The notes under the pieces: model-generated
Told to the model about the DNA's origin: nothing
Databases searched by the model: none
Seen by the model: only the letters and a program-made list of their open reading frames with translations
Assembly (NCBI GenBank): GCA_026545765.1
Contig: JAIFAC010000434.1
Span: forward strand, 1 to 64,000
DNA from: Plantago major
Taxonomy: Eukaryota; Streptophyta; Magnoliopsida; Lamiales; Plantaginaceae
Direction: 5' to 3'
DNA length: 64,000 nt
Translations under genes and position numbers: made by a program
Shown here: positions 1-11,758 of the stretch, in pieces
Layout of the letters: every line of letters starts with the position of its first letter
Numbering within the stretch: the first letter of the stretch is position 1

Positions 1-814
1 CAGAGTCAAATTTTCATATGAGATCACTATCGCAATGTTCACCTTCCTCCGAGGTTTACGCTAAGCTTTTCTAGAAGATAGCATATCTTCGCATAAAAGT
101 CGATAGACCGCTGGGCTCAAGAACATCACCCTCTATATCGTGCTCAAAGCCTTGAAGTTTGTCTACAAAACCCTCGAAAGATGTATTTCCCATGAGGGGC
201 TCATCTTGATTATCCATCGAAGTTGAGGAAAACCATCATTCCCCATCTCTCCATGCCGATTGGTCAACTCCACCTTGATTGGAATCAAAGCACCCATGGA
301 GTATAAGTCCCATCAAATCCCATGGTTCAACAAGATGTCGCCTCCGACAATCGAGATGTCAAACTCGGTGGGGTGTCACAAGTTCAAAGTTCATGTAGAT
401 TGAGAGAAGTTTGTGACACCATCTAGTGAGGTGTTTGGTTCAAATTTATCTCCTTGAGTGGGAAACCCAATCAAGGTCTCAACATCAAGGTTTATCTCAA
501 CACTCGACCATCGTTTTGATGCCCACTTCATCGCTGCCATCATCAGGAGTGTTTATGAATGGAATTGTTGCAAAATTCTAACACATCTTCAAAGGCATAA
601 ACCACTGGTCTTGGCAGAGAAAACTCCTTGATTTTACCATTTCAAGTAAATTATGCTCTTCTATCATCAGGGTTCTTTTGCAGCACCCAAGAGATAATCA
701 ACAACAAGTACTCCTCCCGTAGTACCTTTGATTTAGGTTCCACATCGAGAAGTTGAAATCACCATCTAGTCTCTTGTTTGTCACAGCCAAGGCTGGATTT
801 TTATGTGTCCTATT
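1..814. other. Unassigned sequence left of LTR C1
   Basis: No RNA gene, long reading frame or retroelement domain is visible on either strand. I could not align this stretch to any other copy in the window. If the LTR fragment that follows is a 3' LTR, this would be the distal internal part of element C1, but that is inference. The only ORF reaching into it (698-943, minus) overlaps the LTR and has no domain. Confidence 0.4.
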
Positions 815-952
815 CCTAGAGAGAACCAATTCGAGGAAGCTTAAACTCAAAGCAACTCTCGAGAGAGAACCAAGACTGGGAAGTGAAACCCCAACCCTAC
901 TAAGACAGATTGACATCTTCAAGCATAAGTGATCAAAGAACAAAGAGGAAAC
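815..952 (+). repeat. LTR C1, first fragment (Athila-like)
   Basis: The stretch with GAGAGAGAACC followed by GAAGTGAAACCCC matches the LTR of element C2 at about 39650-39720. The match stops at 952, where LTR D begins, and resumes at 11759. The 5' limit of LTR C1 is not clear. D is flanked by gaaac (948-952) and aaaac (11759-11763), a 4 of 5 match that would be its target duplication. Confidence 0.55.
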
Positions 953-2450
953 TGATGAGTCGATTTTACATCATCTCATTTGGTTTATTTTATCGCCTTT
1001 ATTCCCATTCTCATGTATAGTTTTTATGTGTTTTATTAGTGTTTTGTTACGCTTGCAGTTGTGTGTTTTGTAGGTGTTTCGTGAAAGCGCATTGAAACAA
1101 GGCTAAACCAGTGCATATAAATGCATTAATGGAAGCATGAAAGTTCTAAGACCTGAAAGGTGGTTGAAAACGGAGTTCATCGGTCAAAACGGAAGTGGAT
1201 TCGTAGTTCGTATTTAAGATTTTAGAGCTGCTTAAGTGAAAGTGCAAATTCGAACTACAATGGAGCAGCTTTGGCATTTAGTCTATAAAGTTCTCATATG
1301 AACTCCGATTGACTTGATCTCGTGTCACGCTGTAGATAAGACCAATAGCTACAACTTTGAAGAAGGAACCATATCCAAATTCGTGTTTAGATACTCATAG
1401 GGCAAAAACTGTAAGGCATGACCTCGGCGTAATCGAATCACACTCGCACTTGGCGCCGCCAGGACTACGAGCACTTTTGGAGAACGCCAAGGGTCGTGGT
1501 CGACGCTCAACTTGTTTTGGCATCTCCATGGCCCGCCGCCCGCTTACGCATTTTTCACTATATATAACCTATTTTCTTATTTTTTTAGTAGATTCTCATT
1601 ATTTTTCTTCTATTCTTCTTGCTTTCAACCTAAAACCTTTTCTAAGGCAATTACCACGATTCGTGGAGGTAATTCAACCCTTTTCTCTTGTAATCGACAA
1701 TTATCTATTACTGGGGAGCATATTCTACATACTTTTCACCCATGATTCAAGTTCTTCAATTCTTACCTGTGGTTTGTGACACGATTAGGTAAAATCTTAT
1801 TCTATCTTGTTTCTCGGTTTTTCGTATTGTTTATTTTTAGTGCGTGTTTATTATGATTCCGATTATGTTTTTGCATGTGATGAGTGTTTAAGCACCCTAG
1901 TTATGGGGTGGTGATGGATTCAATGCACCCTAGTTAGGGTTCATATGATTCAATATATATAAGATGCATTTACTCTCTGGCTGCTTTGATTAATCAGATA
2001 TGTAGTAATCTTTTTATGTTCATACGCCAAAATCACCAATGAATTAAGCATATGATCACTTATAACAAAACATCTTGCATCTTGCTATATCCATTAGTTC
2101 GTTGCAAACAGTAATAACTACATTATCTTATTAATTGTAACTTAGTGGAATTGACGCCTTCATTAATGCTATCTGTTTTCTAGAACAAATAAAGTTAGTT
2201 CATTGTCATAGTTCTTTGTACCTTACGTGGGATAAGGTGTCTGCCTAGAAAAGCCTAGAGAAGTGTAATAATCGGTAGGGCATGTCCCAGTGATAACTAG
2301 AGTAAATCGACATCATTATTGTTGCATGTTTCCTGGTAGCTAGCATGTTTTCTGTCTCCACACCATAATTCTTCTTACATATTAATCTCGCTTAGTTTAA
2401 CTGCTTTCTATTTAGATTGCTTAGTTGATAGATAATATAAATCAATCTGC
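953..2450 (+). repeat. Solo LTR D, proximal part
   Basis: It starts with TGATGAGTCG, the same terminus as the A and B LTRs, and its continuation after array A ends in ACATCA, so the termini are inverted repeats as expected of an LTR. A TATA box (TATATATAA) lies at about 1560. The body resembles B-type LTRs around 1190-1370 (GGAAGTGGATTCG and the following block also occur near 38430). There is no primer site after its distal end, so it is a solo LTR. ORFs at 1357-1779 and 2563-3057 are chance frames within LTRs. Confidence 0.65.
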
Positions 2451-3745
2451 TGATGAGTCGGTTTTACATTGTCTCATCGGGTCTTTTTTACCGTTTTTTT
2501 GTTATCCTTAAGTCTACTTTTAGTAGTTTTCTTAGAATCTTTTTATTTTTTTTGTTCATTGTATGTTATGTAGATATTTTGCTAAACCGCACTATTTGAA
2601 CGCAAAATGGTGTATTTTATATGTATCTACAAGATACGGAGTTCCAATGCCTCGTATGGATGCTAGAAGTGGAGCGGGAAGGCCAAAATACCAAGAATCG
2701 GGGTCAAAAGGCGTCAAAAGGGCAAAACAATTATTCTGTAAGAATCGGCGATGCTTATCAACCGGGCGACGCCAAGAAGTTCTCGTTACGACGCCAAATC
2801 GGCGGTTACCGAAGAAGAACGGCTAAGAAGAAACTAGTGTCGCCAGTTTGGAAACTGCCGCCGCTTTTCTTCTATCGCTCTTCTTCGCGATTTCTTTTCC
2901 TAATTTGCATTTTTTCGCTTTACGTTATATATTAGACATTCATTCTATTGTGAGGAGGATAGTTTGCCCTATTTCGAAGCGCAGTGGAGAGAAAATCCTG
3001 CATATTCATACTTTGACATTGAGACAATTTTGTGCTTCGCTTTTAATTTATCCTTAATAGATTTATAGATATCGAATTCGCTCACCGTCAATTTCTATTG
3101 TTTATCACTTTACAATTCGCTCTTGTTCTTGTTTGTCGAATTGTATGAGCTTGCATGTATTATCATTATGTTTATGTTCATCATGAGCAATATGTTGAAG
3201 TCTTTCATCTTTCAATCTATCATGAGTAGCTAAACCACTCTCGACATGGTAGTTGCGTGATAGCTTTGTGTATTCGCTTTGTGGTTTGAAATCGCTCATA
3301 TACGCTAGCTCATTCAAAGTTCTTCGTGAAAAACACTTCGATTCAATACTCTAGTTCAAAGATTTTCAAAAAGTTTGCTAAGGATCGTGGATTGACGACT
3401 CCACGATTACCGAAGTTCAAATATCTTCAAACTCGCTTGGTAAAGGTCAATTTATAGTTTTCAGATCCCCACCGTGGTGACAAAGATGAACGTATCCCCA
3501 GATCAATTAGCATTGCTTGATCGTAATTCACTGGTTCCTCCTACCTCATTCTTACAAACAACTACATTGCCGATTTCTTTTCTAGTTATTAGAAGTACTC
3601 AACTCAAAAAATCAACATTGTTTCACAAGTAATCGCTTGTTTTGATTCGTATAGCTTAATTGATTCCTTAGCTTAACGACCTGGTTAGCTTTGTTTATTC
3701 TACAAAACCTGCTACTTGTTTCTAAGTATCAATTTGAGCACATCA
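2451..3745 (+). repeat. LTR A1 (5' LTR of array A)
   Basis: It runs from TGATGAGTCGG to CACATCA, 1295 bp, and is followed after four bases by a primer binding site. It aligns along its length with LTR A2, with many small indels. A TATA-like GTTATATATTAG lies at about 2924-2935 and is conserved in A2 at about 8283. Confidence 0.8.
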
Positions 3746-3749
3746 AATT

Positions 3750-3764
3750 TGGCGCCGGGGAATC
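3750..3764 (+). other. Primer binding site, tRNA-Asp type (A1)
   Basis: TGGCGCCGGGGAATC follows the LTR end. It matches the 3' end complement of plant tRNA-Asp, used by Athila-like elements, but lacks the GTTGCC or GCTGCC block present in the intact site at 16450-16467. Confidence 0.7.
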
Positions 3765-3955
3765 ACCCTATCAGAGCTATTGATTGCTAATTTTATTTGT
3801 TTGTTTTTCACTGTGGTTTATTACACTAATGTAAACTAAGATTCTTCCAGTTTTTGATTGTGTAGACTTCACTGTGTTTATGCTTGACAGAGATCACAAG
3901 GAACACCTTTGCAAGCTCCAAAGGGATCTAGATCGACAGACACATTCACGTCACC

Positions 3956-5524
3956 ATGAGACAAAACTTAGCGAATCAAATGGCGGTGAAACGAGAGATT
4001 AACCAACTAATTACTGAGGTGCCTGAGATCACATATGGAACCTACATGCAGCCTGGTGAGATTAAGGCTGGGAAGTCAGCTGTTGTGCTCTTTAATGAAG
4101 CTAGGAACATGGAGATCATGGCTTATCACTTCCATGACCTACCCAAGTACTATGGGACGGCTAATGAAGACGGATAAGGATCCTCAAAGAGTTTGATGCA
4201 TTGATTGCTAGGATCCCGCTTATCGCTGGGGAGATCATCATATCACGAGGAGATTAGGAAGAAGGTTTTTCCTATGTGCATGCAGGATAAGGCTAAGAGT
4301 CAAGCTTCCGAACCAAATAGGAAGGGTCTTTCTCGACTTGGGATGAGCTTACAGGCATTCATGAACAAGTTGTACCGCAGAAGACTAGGCGCCTGGACCC
4401 AGATAGAGAAGTTCATGCAGATGAGCGAGGAGAGCTTCTACGAGGCTAGGGAACAGCTGAACTCGCTTTCAAAGGTTCCTCACCATGTGATGAGTGAGAT
4501 GGATTTGTAGCAAGTTTTATGAAGGATTGACCGGGAGGCGTAGAATATGGTGGATATGATGCTAATGGGAACATAGTTACAACATCTCCAAAGCTTTTGA
4601 ATGAGGCCTTCGAGAAACTATCCGCTATCTCTCACTTAAGGGAACACGTGGAAGATCCAGAGAGCGTATGAAACTGTGGAAGAGGCATCGACCTAGTACC
4701 GCGACCGGCCGAACAAATCAAGCGTATGAGGATCCTTGGCAATGTCTCAACCCTGCATCACATGTAAGTGAAAGGTAATCAGGTGGAAATTTTAGTCATG
4801 GTTCTAGCATGTGTAGCTTCGAGATTATGAATGAGAACCCGACCGGATGTAGTAAATCGGGTACAAACTAGACGACAAGGAACCACAGAGGAAACTAAGG
4901 TGGTAATGCAGGGGGCCTAGGATTCAAACTTTATGCCGAACTGCGCTAACTCGAGCTATGGCAATAACTTCTACGAGAATGCGCCACAGAGCAACAGTTC
5001 CGATCCAAAGAAATTCCAAGACAACAGACTCAAGTTCAGCCTATGAGAGTGCAGGGTAATGCCGATCAGGAGATCCGTAATCACATGGAGAGGTCAGAAA
5101 GGTTCTGGGTAGAGGCACAGAAGAATTAGAGCAGAACGCACGAGGTTTGACAAGATTGAGCAAATTCCAAAGACTTAAGAAGACTCTAGCGATTTGGTTC
5201 AGCATCTTCAGCAGAGAGAAGGGATAAGCTTCCAGCCATCAGAGAGACCAACAGGTTCTTGGCTGTGGAGGTATCTTTCAACAAGCCATGAAGAGTGAAG
5301 ACAACAGACTACTTGTACCGTGATGAACAAGGCGCTAGCCCAGGTTGAGGCACCACAGGTGACTAGGCCACAAGAAATAGTTGAGTTACAGGAAGTAGAT
5401 GAGGTATTTTGGTCCAGTGTTGCGATCCCAGTAGAGGAGTCGAGTGCAAAACTGGTTGTTCTTGAGGTTAAACCAACTGCTAGAGTGATCCGGTAGCGAT
5501 AAGAGCATCGGATGCCGAACCGAC
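3956..5524 (+). pseudogene. gag of element A1, frameshifted
   Basis: This is Ty3/gypsy Athila-type gag, the structural protein of the virus-like particle. The start ATG at 3956 opens a frame with ITEVPEITYGTYMQPGEIKA, which also begins the gag of copy A2. The retrotransposon gag core (FPMCMQDKAKS, then a tryptophan-rich stretch and FMNKLY) is at about 4270-4375, but in other frames. Frames break near 4140, 4240, 4300 and 4505. No CCHC zinc knuckle is seen. The region joins the protease at about 5525 without a recognisable boundary, as in a gag-pro polyprotein. Many breaks differ between A1 and A2, so some may be sequencing errors. Confidence 0.75.
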
Positions 5525-5899
5525 TTGGAAGTTGGGATAGGAAATTCTTCTGAGGTGACTAACATTGTTGATACGGGAGCAGTAGTTAACCTGATGACTT
5601 TTACGACCTATGAGGAGCTCAATTTGATGGGTTTGGAACCCAGGAAATGCTTTGTCACATTGGCCATTGGATCAAGGAGCAAATGCATGGGGGTTATCGA
5701 GGATGTTCCGGTTGAGCTTGATGGGGACACCTTTATGGCTGATTTTGTGGTTGTGGAGTCGACACGGATCAAAGGCAAAGAGATGGAGAGGGATATGTTG
5801 CTACTCGGGCGACCGCTCATCAAGACCACTCGCATGATTGTCAAACCTTCACGCCTGCATTTCACTATCGAGGTACATGGCAAGCAACATGAGTTATGA
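5525..5899 (+). CDS. Retroviral-type aspartic protease domain (A1)
   Basis: This is the retropepsin that would process the gag-pro polyprotein. The open stretch is 124 codons. The active-site motif is D16-T17-G18-A19 and the C-terminal conserved block is LLLGRPLIKTTRMIV at about residues 97-111, both usual for Athila-like proteases. The frame opens at a TTG because the domain is part of a longer polyprotein; there is no true start here. The frame stops at 5899 and no reverse transcriptase follows, unlike full-length Athila elements. The ORF on the opposite strand (5608-5910) is a shadow. Confidence 0.8.
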   Translation: MEVGIGNSSEVTNIVDTGAVVNLMTFTTYEELNLMGLEPRKCFVTLAIGSRSKCMGVIEDVPVELDGDTFMADFVVVESTRIKGKEMERDMLLLGRPLIKTTRMIVKPSRLHFTIEVHGKQHEL

Positions 5900-7875
5900 G
5901 CCACCACCACGCCATATTCACCCCTACAGCTTGAAACTAGGAACTATATCGGGCACACAGTCCCTCAGATACTTACTCTCTGTGGACGTAAGGGAGCTCA
6001 GAAGACCGGGAAGATCAAGTACCATTGATTTTCACCCGGGAATGTCGAGCTAACAAATTTAAGCAAATGCACTTTTATCTCCTTGCTTTAGACATTGTCC
6101 TTTTATCTCGATTTCATAATGTTGAACTGCTTATTTACCGCTGAGACTTTTATCTATGACCTGTAGACATTGCGGATGCCTTTACTTTCTTTTTAGATAG
6201 CTTGCATTGCATTCACGTTTTCTCTCATAAAGTAGTTGCATTCACGCTCATCCCTTCTTTATTTAAAAGGAAAAAAGGGTCGATTATCAGAACTAATCAA
6301 GGCCCGCTTAGGAAACTAGCGCCAGCCTTCCCGATAAAAACAATAAAAAACAAAAAAAAACCTCCTTTTCACCGCTAGCTCGGTTCTTTGTTTTCAACGC
6401 TCTTCGAGTATCGTGTCATCTCCTCAACCTTCTCCGGATCTTGAAACCTTCAATCGAAGCCTCGCCTTATCAACTCTACTTTTTTCTTTTCACTCGCTTG
6501 CTCGAGGCAGCACGAGTTCAGTTCGGGGAGGTGTTTCAGTTTTGATCCTTAGGCTTTTACTTGCATGTTTTGATGTGTTTTTTCTCAAGATTTACTCTAT
6601 TTTTATTCTTTATTTTTATGTACTCTGTTCAAGTGGTATGTTAGCCACTTGTTTGTGTTATTTGATTTTGGTGGTATGTTAGCCACCTCTTCTGTGTTAG
6701 TTATATTTCTTTTCCAGTCGAGTCCAGTTTAGGTGTTAGTATTTTTTATTTTTCTCTTGTGGTGACTCTGAGTCATTGACCAAGTCGAACATCTATTGTG
6801 AATGGTAAATTCCTTGCTACTTACATTTTGTTTGATGTCTAGCTAGAAGTAGTGTAGTAGGCTTTTAATCCTACAAGGTCGCTTCTCTTGTAAATAGCAA
6901 GTCCGGTTAGCCCGTAGTCCAAAAGCTCGAGGAGCCCGAGTCAAGAAAAATATTCTATCGGCACCTATTATTGTGTGATTCATGGTTGTGCAAGTTTTAC
7001 ATATTACTTGCCTTTCCATACCTATGTGTACTTAGTTTCGTTGGGGATGACGAACGGCATGCTTTGCTTTGCGGATTTTATTTCCCCTTATGTTGAACTG
7101 GTTTGGGGAGAGGATTGTTAAGTATGACTGTTATGAGCTGTTTTACTTGTGCTGAAAAGTTTGTTTACTGCTCCCTAAGTTTTTGATATTTGAATCTGGT
7201 GATCTATGGTCTTAATTGATCACCGTTAGTCGTGTCATGGTTCCAAATACTACCACATACCGGCGTGGCTGAAAAGCTACATGTCCGTGAGGTTGCTGGC
7301 ACGTATACCAAACTGACACGCACAAAAGTGCGGACTTTCGGTAAAACAAGCACCTGCAAAAAATTGAGACTAAAAAAGCCCAATGTGGCCATGCTCGAAT
7401 TCAAGAAGTATTATGAGATCGATGTTGTTTTGAAATGGATAAGGGAGCGCTTCTTATTCGATTTTTCAGGAGGAATACAGTCATGTGCCACAGTCCCTTT
7501 CAACTCAATGAGAAGAGTACAATAGCATAAGATATTTGAGGCATCCTTGTGACGAAAGTCATCTTCCCAGTTTACTTTTTGAGCTTATACCCTATATGGA
7601 TACTTCAATAAGAGTGAGTGATACACTTTATACACTGTAGGGACTAGCTGCTAGGCTTAATTGTTATTTACTTGAGAAACGATCGTGTCGATTACGCTAC
7701 TATTTCTCGCCAAGGTTAGGTTGAGAACAAAATTTTTGCATCCTCGTGAATTTAATGTTTTCAATGGTAGATTCAAGCATTTGGAATTTGACTTTTGTGT
7801 GTTGTCGGTTCGAGTCTAGTTTTGTCTAACTTTGTTTGTTTGCTCGAGGACGGCAAAGGTTCGGTTTGGGGAGTT
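5900..7875 (+). other. 3' noncoding region of A1 with two hairpin-polypurine modules
   Basis: About 2 kb separates the protease from LTR A2. Near its start, remnants of the pro C-terminus continue to about 6050. Two similar modules follow, each a hairpin around CTCGAGGA followed by a G-rich tract: one at 6497-6531 and one at 7839-7875, the second being the polypurine tract directly before the LTR. A block at about 7228-7400 containing ACGCACAAAAGTGCGG also occurs in array B and at 63821-64000. The ORFs at 6413-6682 and 7232-7525 have no domain and are not preserved in frame in the other copies. Confidence 0.55.
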
Positions 7876-9039
7876 CGATGAGTCGCTTTACATCGCCTCA
7901 TCGGTCTTTTTTACCGCCTTTTGTTATCCTTAAGTGTAGTTTTAGTGGTTTTCAGAGTCTTTTAGTTGTTTTGTTCTTTGTGTGTTATGTAGGTATTTGG
8001 CTAAACCGCACTATTTGAAGGAAAAATGGTGTATTTTATATGCATCTACAAGATATGGAGTTCCAATGCTTCGTATGGATGCTAGAAGTGGAGCGGGAAG
8101 GCCAAAATACCAAGAATCGGGGTCAAAAGGCGTCAAAAGGGCAAAACAGTCATTCTAGAAGAATCACGACGCTATCAAACCGCATACGCCAAGAAGTTCC
8201 TCGTTACGATACAATCGATGCCGCTTTTCATCTCGCTCTTTTTCTCACATTTCTTTTCCTAATTCGCATTTTTCTCCTTACGTTATATATTAGACATTCA
8301 TTTTATTGTGAGGAGGATACTTTTCCCTAGTTCTAAACCGAGTGGAGAGAAAAAGCTCCAGATATTCATACCTTGACATTGAGACAATTTGGATCTTGGT
8401 TTTATCCTTGATTGATTTATAGATATCGAATTCCTGATCACCGTGGCAATTCTCTATTGTTTATCTCTTTACAATTCGTTCTTGTTCTTGTTTGTCGAAT
8501 TGTATGAGCTGGCATGCGATTAATATTATGTTTATGTTTATCATGAGAATATGTTGAAGTCTTTCATCTTTCAATCTATCATGAGTAGCTAAACCACTCC
8601 GGACATGGTAGTTGCGTGATAGCTTTGCGTATTCGCTTATAGGGTTTGAAATCGTTTATATAGGTTAGGCTCGCTCAAGATCTTCGTAAAACCCTTCGAT
8701 TCAATACTCATTCAAAGATTTTCAAAACGCTTCGTTAAGGTTAAGGTTGAATTGATAGTTTTTGTACCCGACGTGATGATGAACGATCCCAGAGCGAATT
8801 AGCATTGATTGATCGTATTCATCGTGTTCCTCCCACCTCATTCTTACAAACAACTACATTGCTGATTGCTTTTCTAGTTATTAGAAGTACTCAACTCAAA
8901 AATCAACATTGTTTCACAAGTAACTGCTTGTATTCATTCACAGATAGCTTAATTGATTCCTTAGCTAATCTCGTGGTTAGCTTTGTTTATTCTACAACAA
9001 CGCTGCTTCTTGTTTCTAAGTATCAATTTGAGCACATCA
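7876..9039 (+). repeat. LTR A2 (middle LTR of array A)
   Basis: It follows the polypurine tract GGTTTGGGGAGTTC and starts with a one-base variant of TGATGAGTCG. It ends in GAGCACATCA at 9039, four bases before a primer site. It serves as 3' LTR of the first internal domain and 5' LTR of the second. It is 1164 bp, shorter than A1 because of internal deletions around 8160-8230. Confidence 0.8.
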
Positions 9040-9043
9040 AATT

Positions 9044-9060
9044 TGGTGCCGCTGGGAATC
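9044..9060 (+). other. Primer binding site, tRNA-Asp type (A2)
   Basis: TGGTGCCGCTGGGAATC is a degraded version of the tRNA-Asp primer site found intact in array B. Confidence 0.65.
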
Positions 9061-9282
9061 AGCCTATTGTAGCGGTTGATTGCGAATTTTTATTTGTTTG
9101 TTTTTCAGCCTGTGGTTTATTACACTAACGGAAACTAAGATTCTTCCAGGTTTTTGATTGTGTAGACTTCACTACAGGTTTATGCTTGGCAGGAGATCAC
9201 AAGGAACACCTTTGCAAGCTCCAGTGGACGAGATCGATAGACACATTTCGCCTCATGAGATGTAACTTAGCAAAGAATCGAA

Positions 9283-10845
9283 ATGGCAGGAAACGTAGAG
9301 ATTAACCAACTAATTACTGAGGTGCCTGAGATCACATATGGAACCTACATGCAGCCTGGTGAGATTAAGGCTGGGAAGTCAGCTGTTGTGCTCTTTAATG
9401 AATCTAGGAACATGGAGATCAACGCTTATCACTTCCATGACCTACCCAAGTACTATGGACGGCTAATGAAGACGGATATGATCCCCAAAGAGTTTGATGC
9501 ATTGATTGCTAGGATCCCGCTTATCGTTGGGGAGATCACTGTTACTGATGAGGAGATTAGGAAGAAGGTTTTTCCTATGTGCATGCAGGATAAGGCTAAG
9601 AGTTGGCTTCTGAACCAGCAGGAAGGGTCTTTATGGACTTGGGATGAGCTTTACAGGGCATTCATGAACAAGTTGTACCCTGCAGAGAAGACTAGGGCCT
9701 TCGACCTGATAGAGAAGTTCATGCAGATGAGCGATGAAGCTTCTACGAGGCTAGGGAACGGTTTTTGAACCTGCTTTCTCAGTGCCCTCACCACAGGATG
9801 AGTGAGATGGATTTGTGTAGCAAGTTTTATGAAGGATCGACCGAGGCATGTAATATGGTGGATATGATGCTTAATGGGAACATAGTTACAACATCTCCAA
9901 AGTTTTGAATGAGGCCTTCAGAAACTATCCGCTATCTCTCAGCTTAAGGGAACACGTGGAAGATCCAGGAGAGCAGAAGTGAAACTGGTGGAAGAGGCAC
10001 TGGGACCTAGTACCTGCGACCTGGCCGAACAAATCAAGTAGATGAGGATGCTTGGCAATGTCTCACTGCATCACGTAAGTGAAAGGTGCAATCAGGCGGA
10101 AATTTTAGTCATGGTTCTAGCATGTAGCTTCCGAGATTATGAATGAGAACCCGACCGGAGGTAGTAAACCTGGTACGTTTAGACAACAAGGAACTACAGA
10201 GGAAACTTAGGTGGTAACGCAGAGGGCCCAGATTCAAACTTTTAAGCCGAACTGCTAACTTGAGCTATGGCAATAACTTCTACGAATGCGCTTACAGAGC
10301 AACAGTTCCGATCCAAAGAAATTCCAAAGACAACAAACTCAAGTTCAGCCACGAGAGTGCAGGTAATGCCGATCAGAGATCCAGAATCACATGGAGAGCT
10401 CAGAAGGTTCTGCGTATACGTAAGAATTAGAGCAGAACGACTGTGAGGTTTGACAGTATTGAGCAGTCCCAAAGACGGCTTAAGAAGACTCTAGGCGATT
10501 TGTCAGCATCTTCAAAGAGAGAAAGCGGAATGCTTCCACTGTAGAGACCAACAGGTTCTTGTGGAGGTATCTTTCAACAAGCGGAAGAGGAAGACACAGA
10601 CTACTTATACCGTGGATGTAACAAGCAGAGCCTGTGTCGAGGCACCACAGTGACTAGGCCACAAGAAATAGTCGAGTTACATGAAGTAGACGAGGTATTT
10701 TAGTCCAAAGGTTGCATCCCAAGAGAGGAGTCGAGTGCAAACCCCGTTTCGAGGTTAAACCCATCGCTAGAGTGATCCGTAAAGCGATAAGAGCATCGCT
10801 GATGCCGGTTACCGACTTGGAAGTTGGATAGGAAATTCTTCTGAG
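9283..10845 (+). pseudogene. gag of element A2, frameshifted
   Basis: From the ATG at 9283, 161 codons are open and cover the N-terminal region and the retrotransposon gag core, with FPMCMQDKAKSWLLNQQEGS at about residues 99-118 and the aromatic LWTWDELYRAFMNKLYP next. This is the cleanest gag of the A family in the window. After 9768 the homologous sequence continues in shifting frames to about 10800. The neighbouring protease begins near 10846. No zinc knuckle is visible. Confidence 0.75.
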
Positions 10846-11180
10846 GTGACTAACATTGTTGATACGGGAGCAGTAGTTAACCTGATGACTTTTACGACCT
10901 ATGAGGAGCTCAATTTGAAGGGTTTGGAACCCAGGAAATGCTTTGTCACATTGGCCATTGGATCAAGGAGCAAGTGCATGGGGGTTATCGAGGATGTTCC
11001 GCTGAGCTTGATGGGGACACCTTTATGGCTGATTTTGTGGTTGTGGAGTCGACACGGATCAAAGGCAAAGAGATGGAGAAGGATATGTTGTTACTCGGCA
11101 CTGCTCATCAAGACCACTGCATGATTGTCAACCTTCACGCCTGCATTCGCATCCATGGAGGTACATGGCAAGCAACATGA
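10846..11180 (+). pseudogene. Aspartic protease of A2, frameshifted
   Basis: The active site DTGAVVNLM is present at the beginning and the sequence is almost identical to the A1 protease through about 10980. A one-base loss near 11001 (CCGGTTGAG in A1, CCGCTGAG here) shifts the frame and the remaining domain is read in another frame (10938-11180). The conserved C-terminal GRP block is damaged near 11099. Confidence 0.7.
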
Positions 11181-11243
11181 GTTATGAACCACCACCATGC
11201 CATATTCACCCCTACAGTTTGAAACTAGGAACTACATGAGTTA

Positions 11244-11572
11244 TGTTGCTAAGGTTAAGGTTGAATTGATAGTTTTTTGTACCCCGACCGTGACAAAGAT
11301 GAACGATCCCTAGAGCTTAATTAGCATTGATTGATCGTAATTCATCGTGTTCCTCCTACCTCATTCTTACAAACAACTACATTGTTGATTTCGCTTTCTA
11401 GTTATTAGAAGTACTCAATTCAAACAAATCAACATCGGTTCACAAGTAATCGCTTGTATTCATTCGCTATGATAGCTTAATTGATTCCTTAGCTAACTAA
11501 TTCGTGGTTAGCTTTGTTTATTCTATAACAACCTTGCCATACTTGTTTCCAAGTATCAATTTGAGCACATCA
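11244..11572 (+). repeat. LTR A3, 3' fragment only
   Basis: Internal A2 sequence runs to about 11243 and then joins directly to the last third of an A-type LTR, homologous to the part of A2 that starts near 8731. The ending GAGCACATCA is intact. About 1 kb of LTR and the whole 3' noncoding region with the polypurine tract are missing, so a deletion joined protease to LTR. Confidence 0.75.
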
Positions 11573-11577
11573 TCCGC

Positions 11578-11758
11578 CGCCAAGCAAAAATAACTCTTTA
11601 CCGCTTTCCTTATTGTAATTATTATTCAGAACAAGACACAACTTAGTTAAGTCCTTCGAGACCAACCTCAGATAACTTCACTACACTACAAGTTTTCGTA
11701 GTGTTGAGAATTAACTCTCGCTTAAACATAAATATAAAACTTTGATATCGACACATCA
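11578..11758 (+). repeat. Solo LTR D, distal part
   Basis: This continues LTR D across array A and ends with ACACATCA. Assignment rests on the flanking duplication around array A and on resumption of LTR C1 immediately afterwards; there is no second copy of D here to align. Confidence 0.55.

Larger units (their letters stand above)
2451..11572 (+). mobile_element. Tandem array A: RT-less Athila-like elements
   Basis: The order is LTR A1 (2451-3745), internal A1 (3746-7875), LTR A2 (7876-9039), internal A2 (9040-11243) and a 3' fragment of a third LTR (11244-11572). The outer ends are flanked by tctgc (2446-2450) and tccgc (11573-11577), a 4 of 5 match whose single difference is CTG to CCG, the change seen all over this window. 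Both internal domains code only for gag and aspartic protease. Each passes from protease straight into the 3' noncoding region, so the family is non-autonomous and would depend on enzymes supplied by a relative. Confidence 0.75.

Noticed and set aside
1357-1779. 140-codon ORF as a host gene
   Set aside because: It lies inside LTR D, has no domain, spans the TATA region and is not preserved in related LTRs.
6413-6682. Hydrophobic ORF as a membrane protein
   Set aside because: It is in T-rich 3' noncoding sequence of A1, and no equivalent frame exists in the other copies; the hydrophobicity follows from T-rich codons.
7232-7525. Conserved block of A1 as a coding gene
   Set aside because: The block is conserved between families but in different reading frames and with stops, so it behaves as noncoding sequence.
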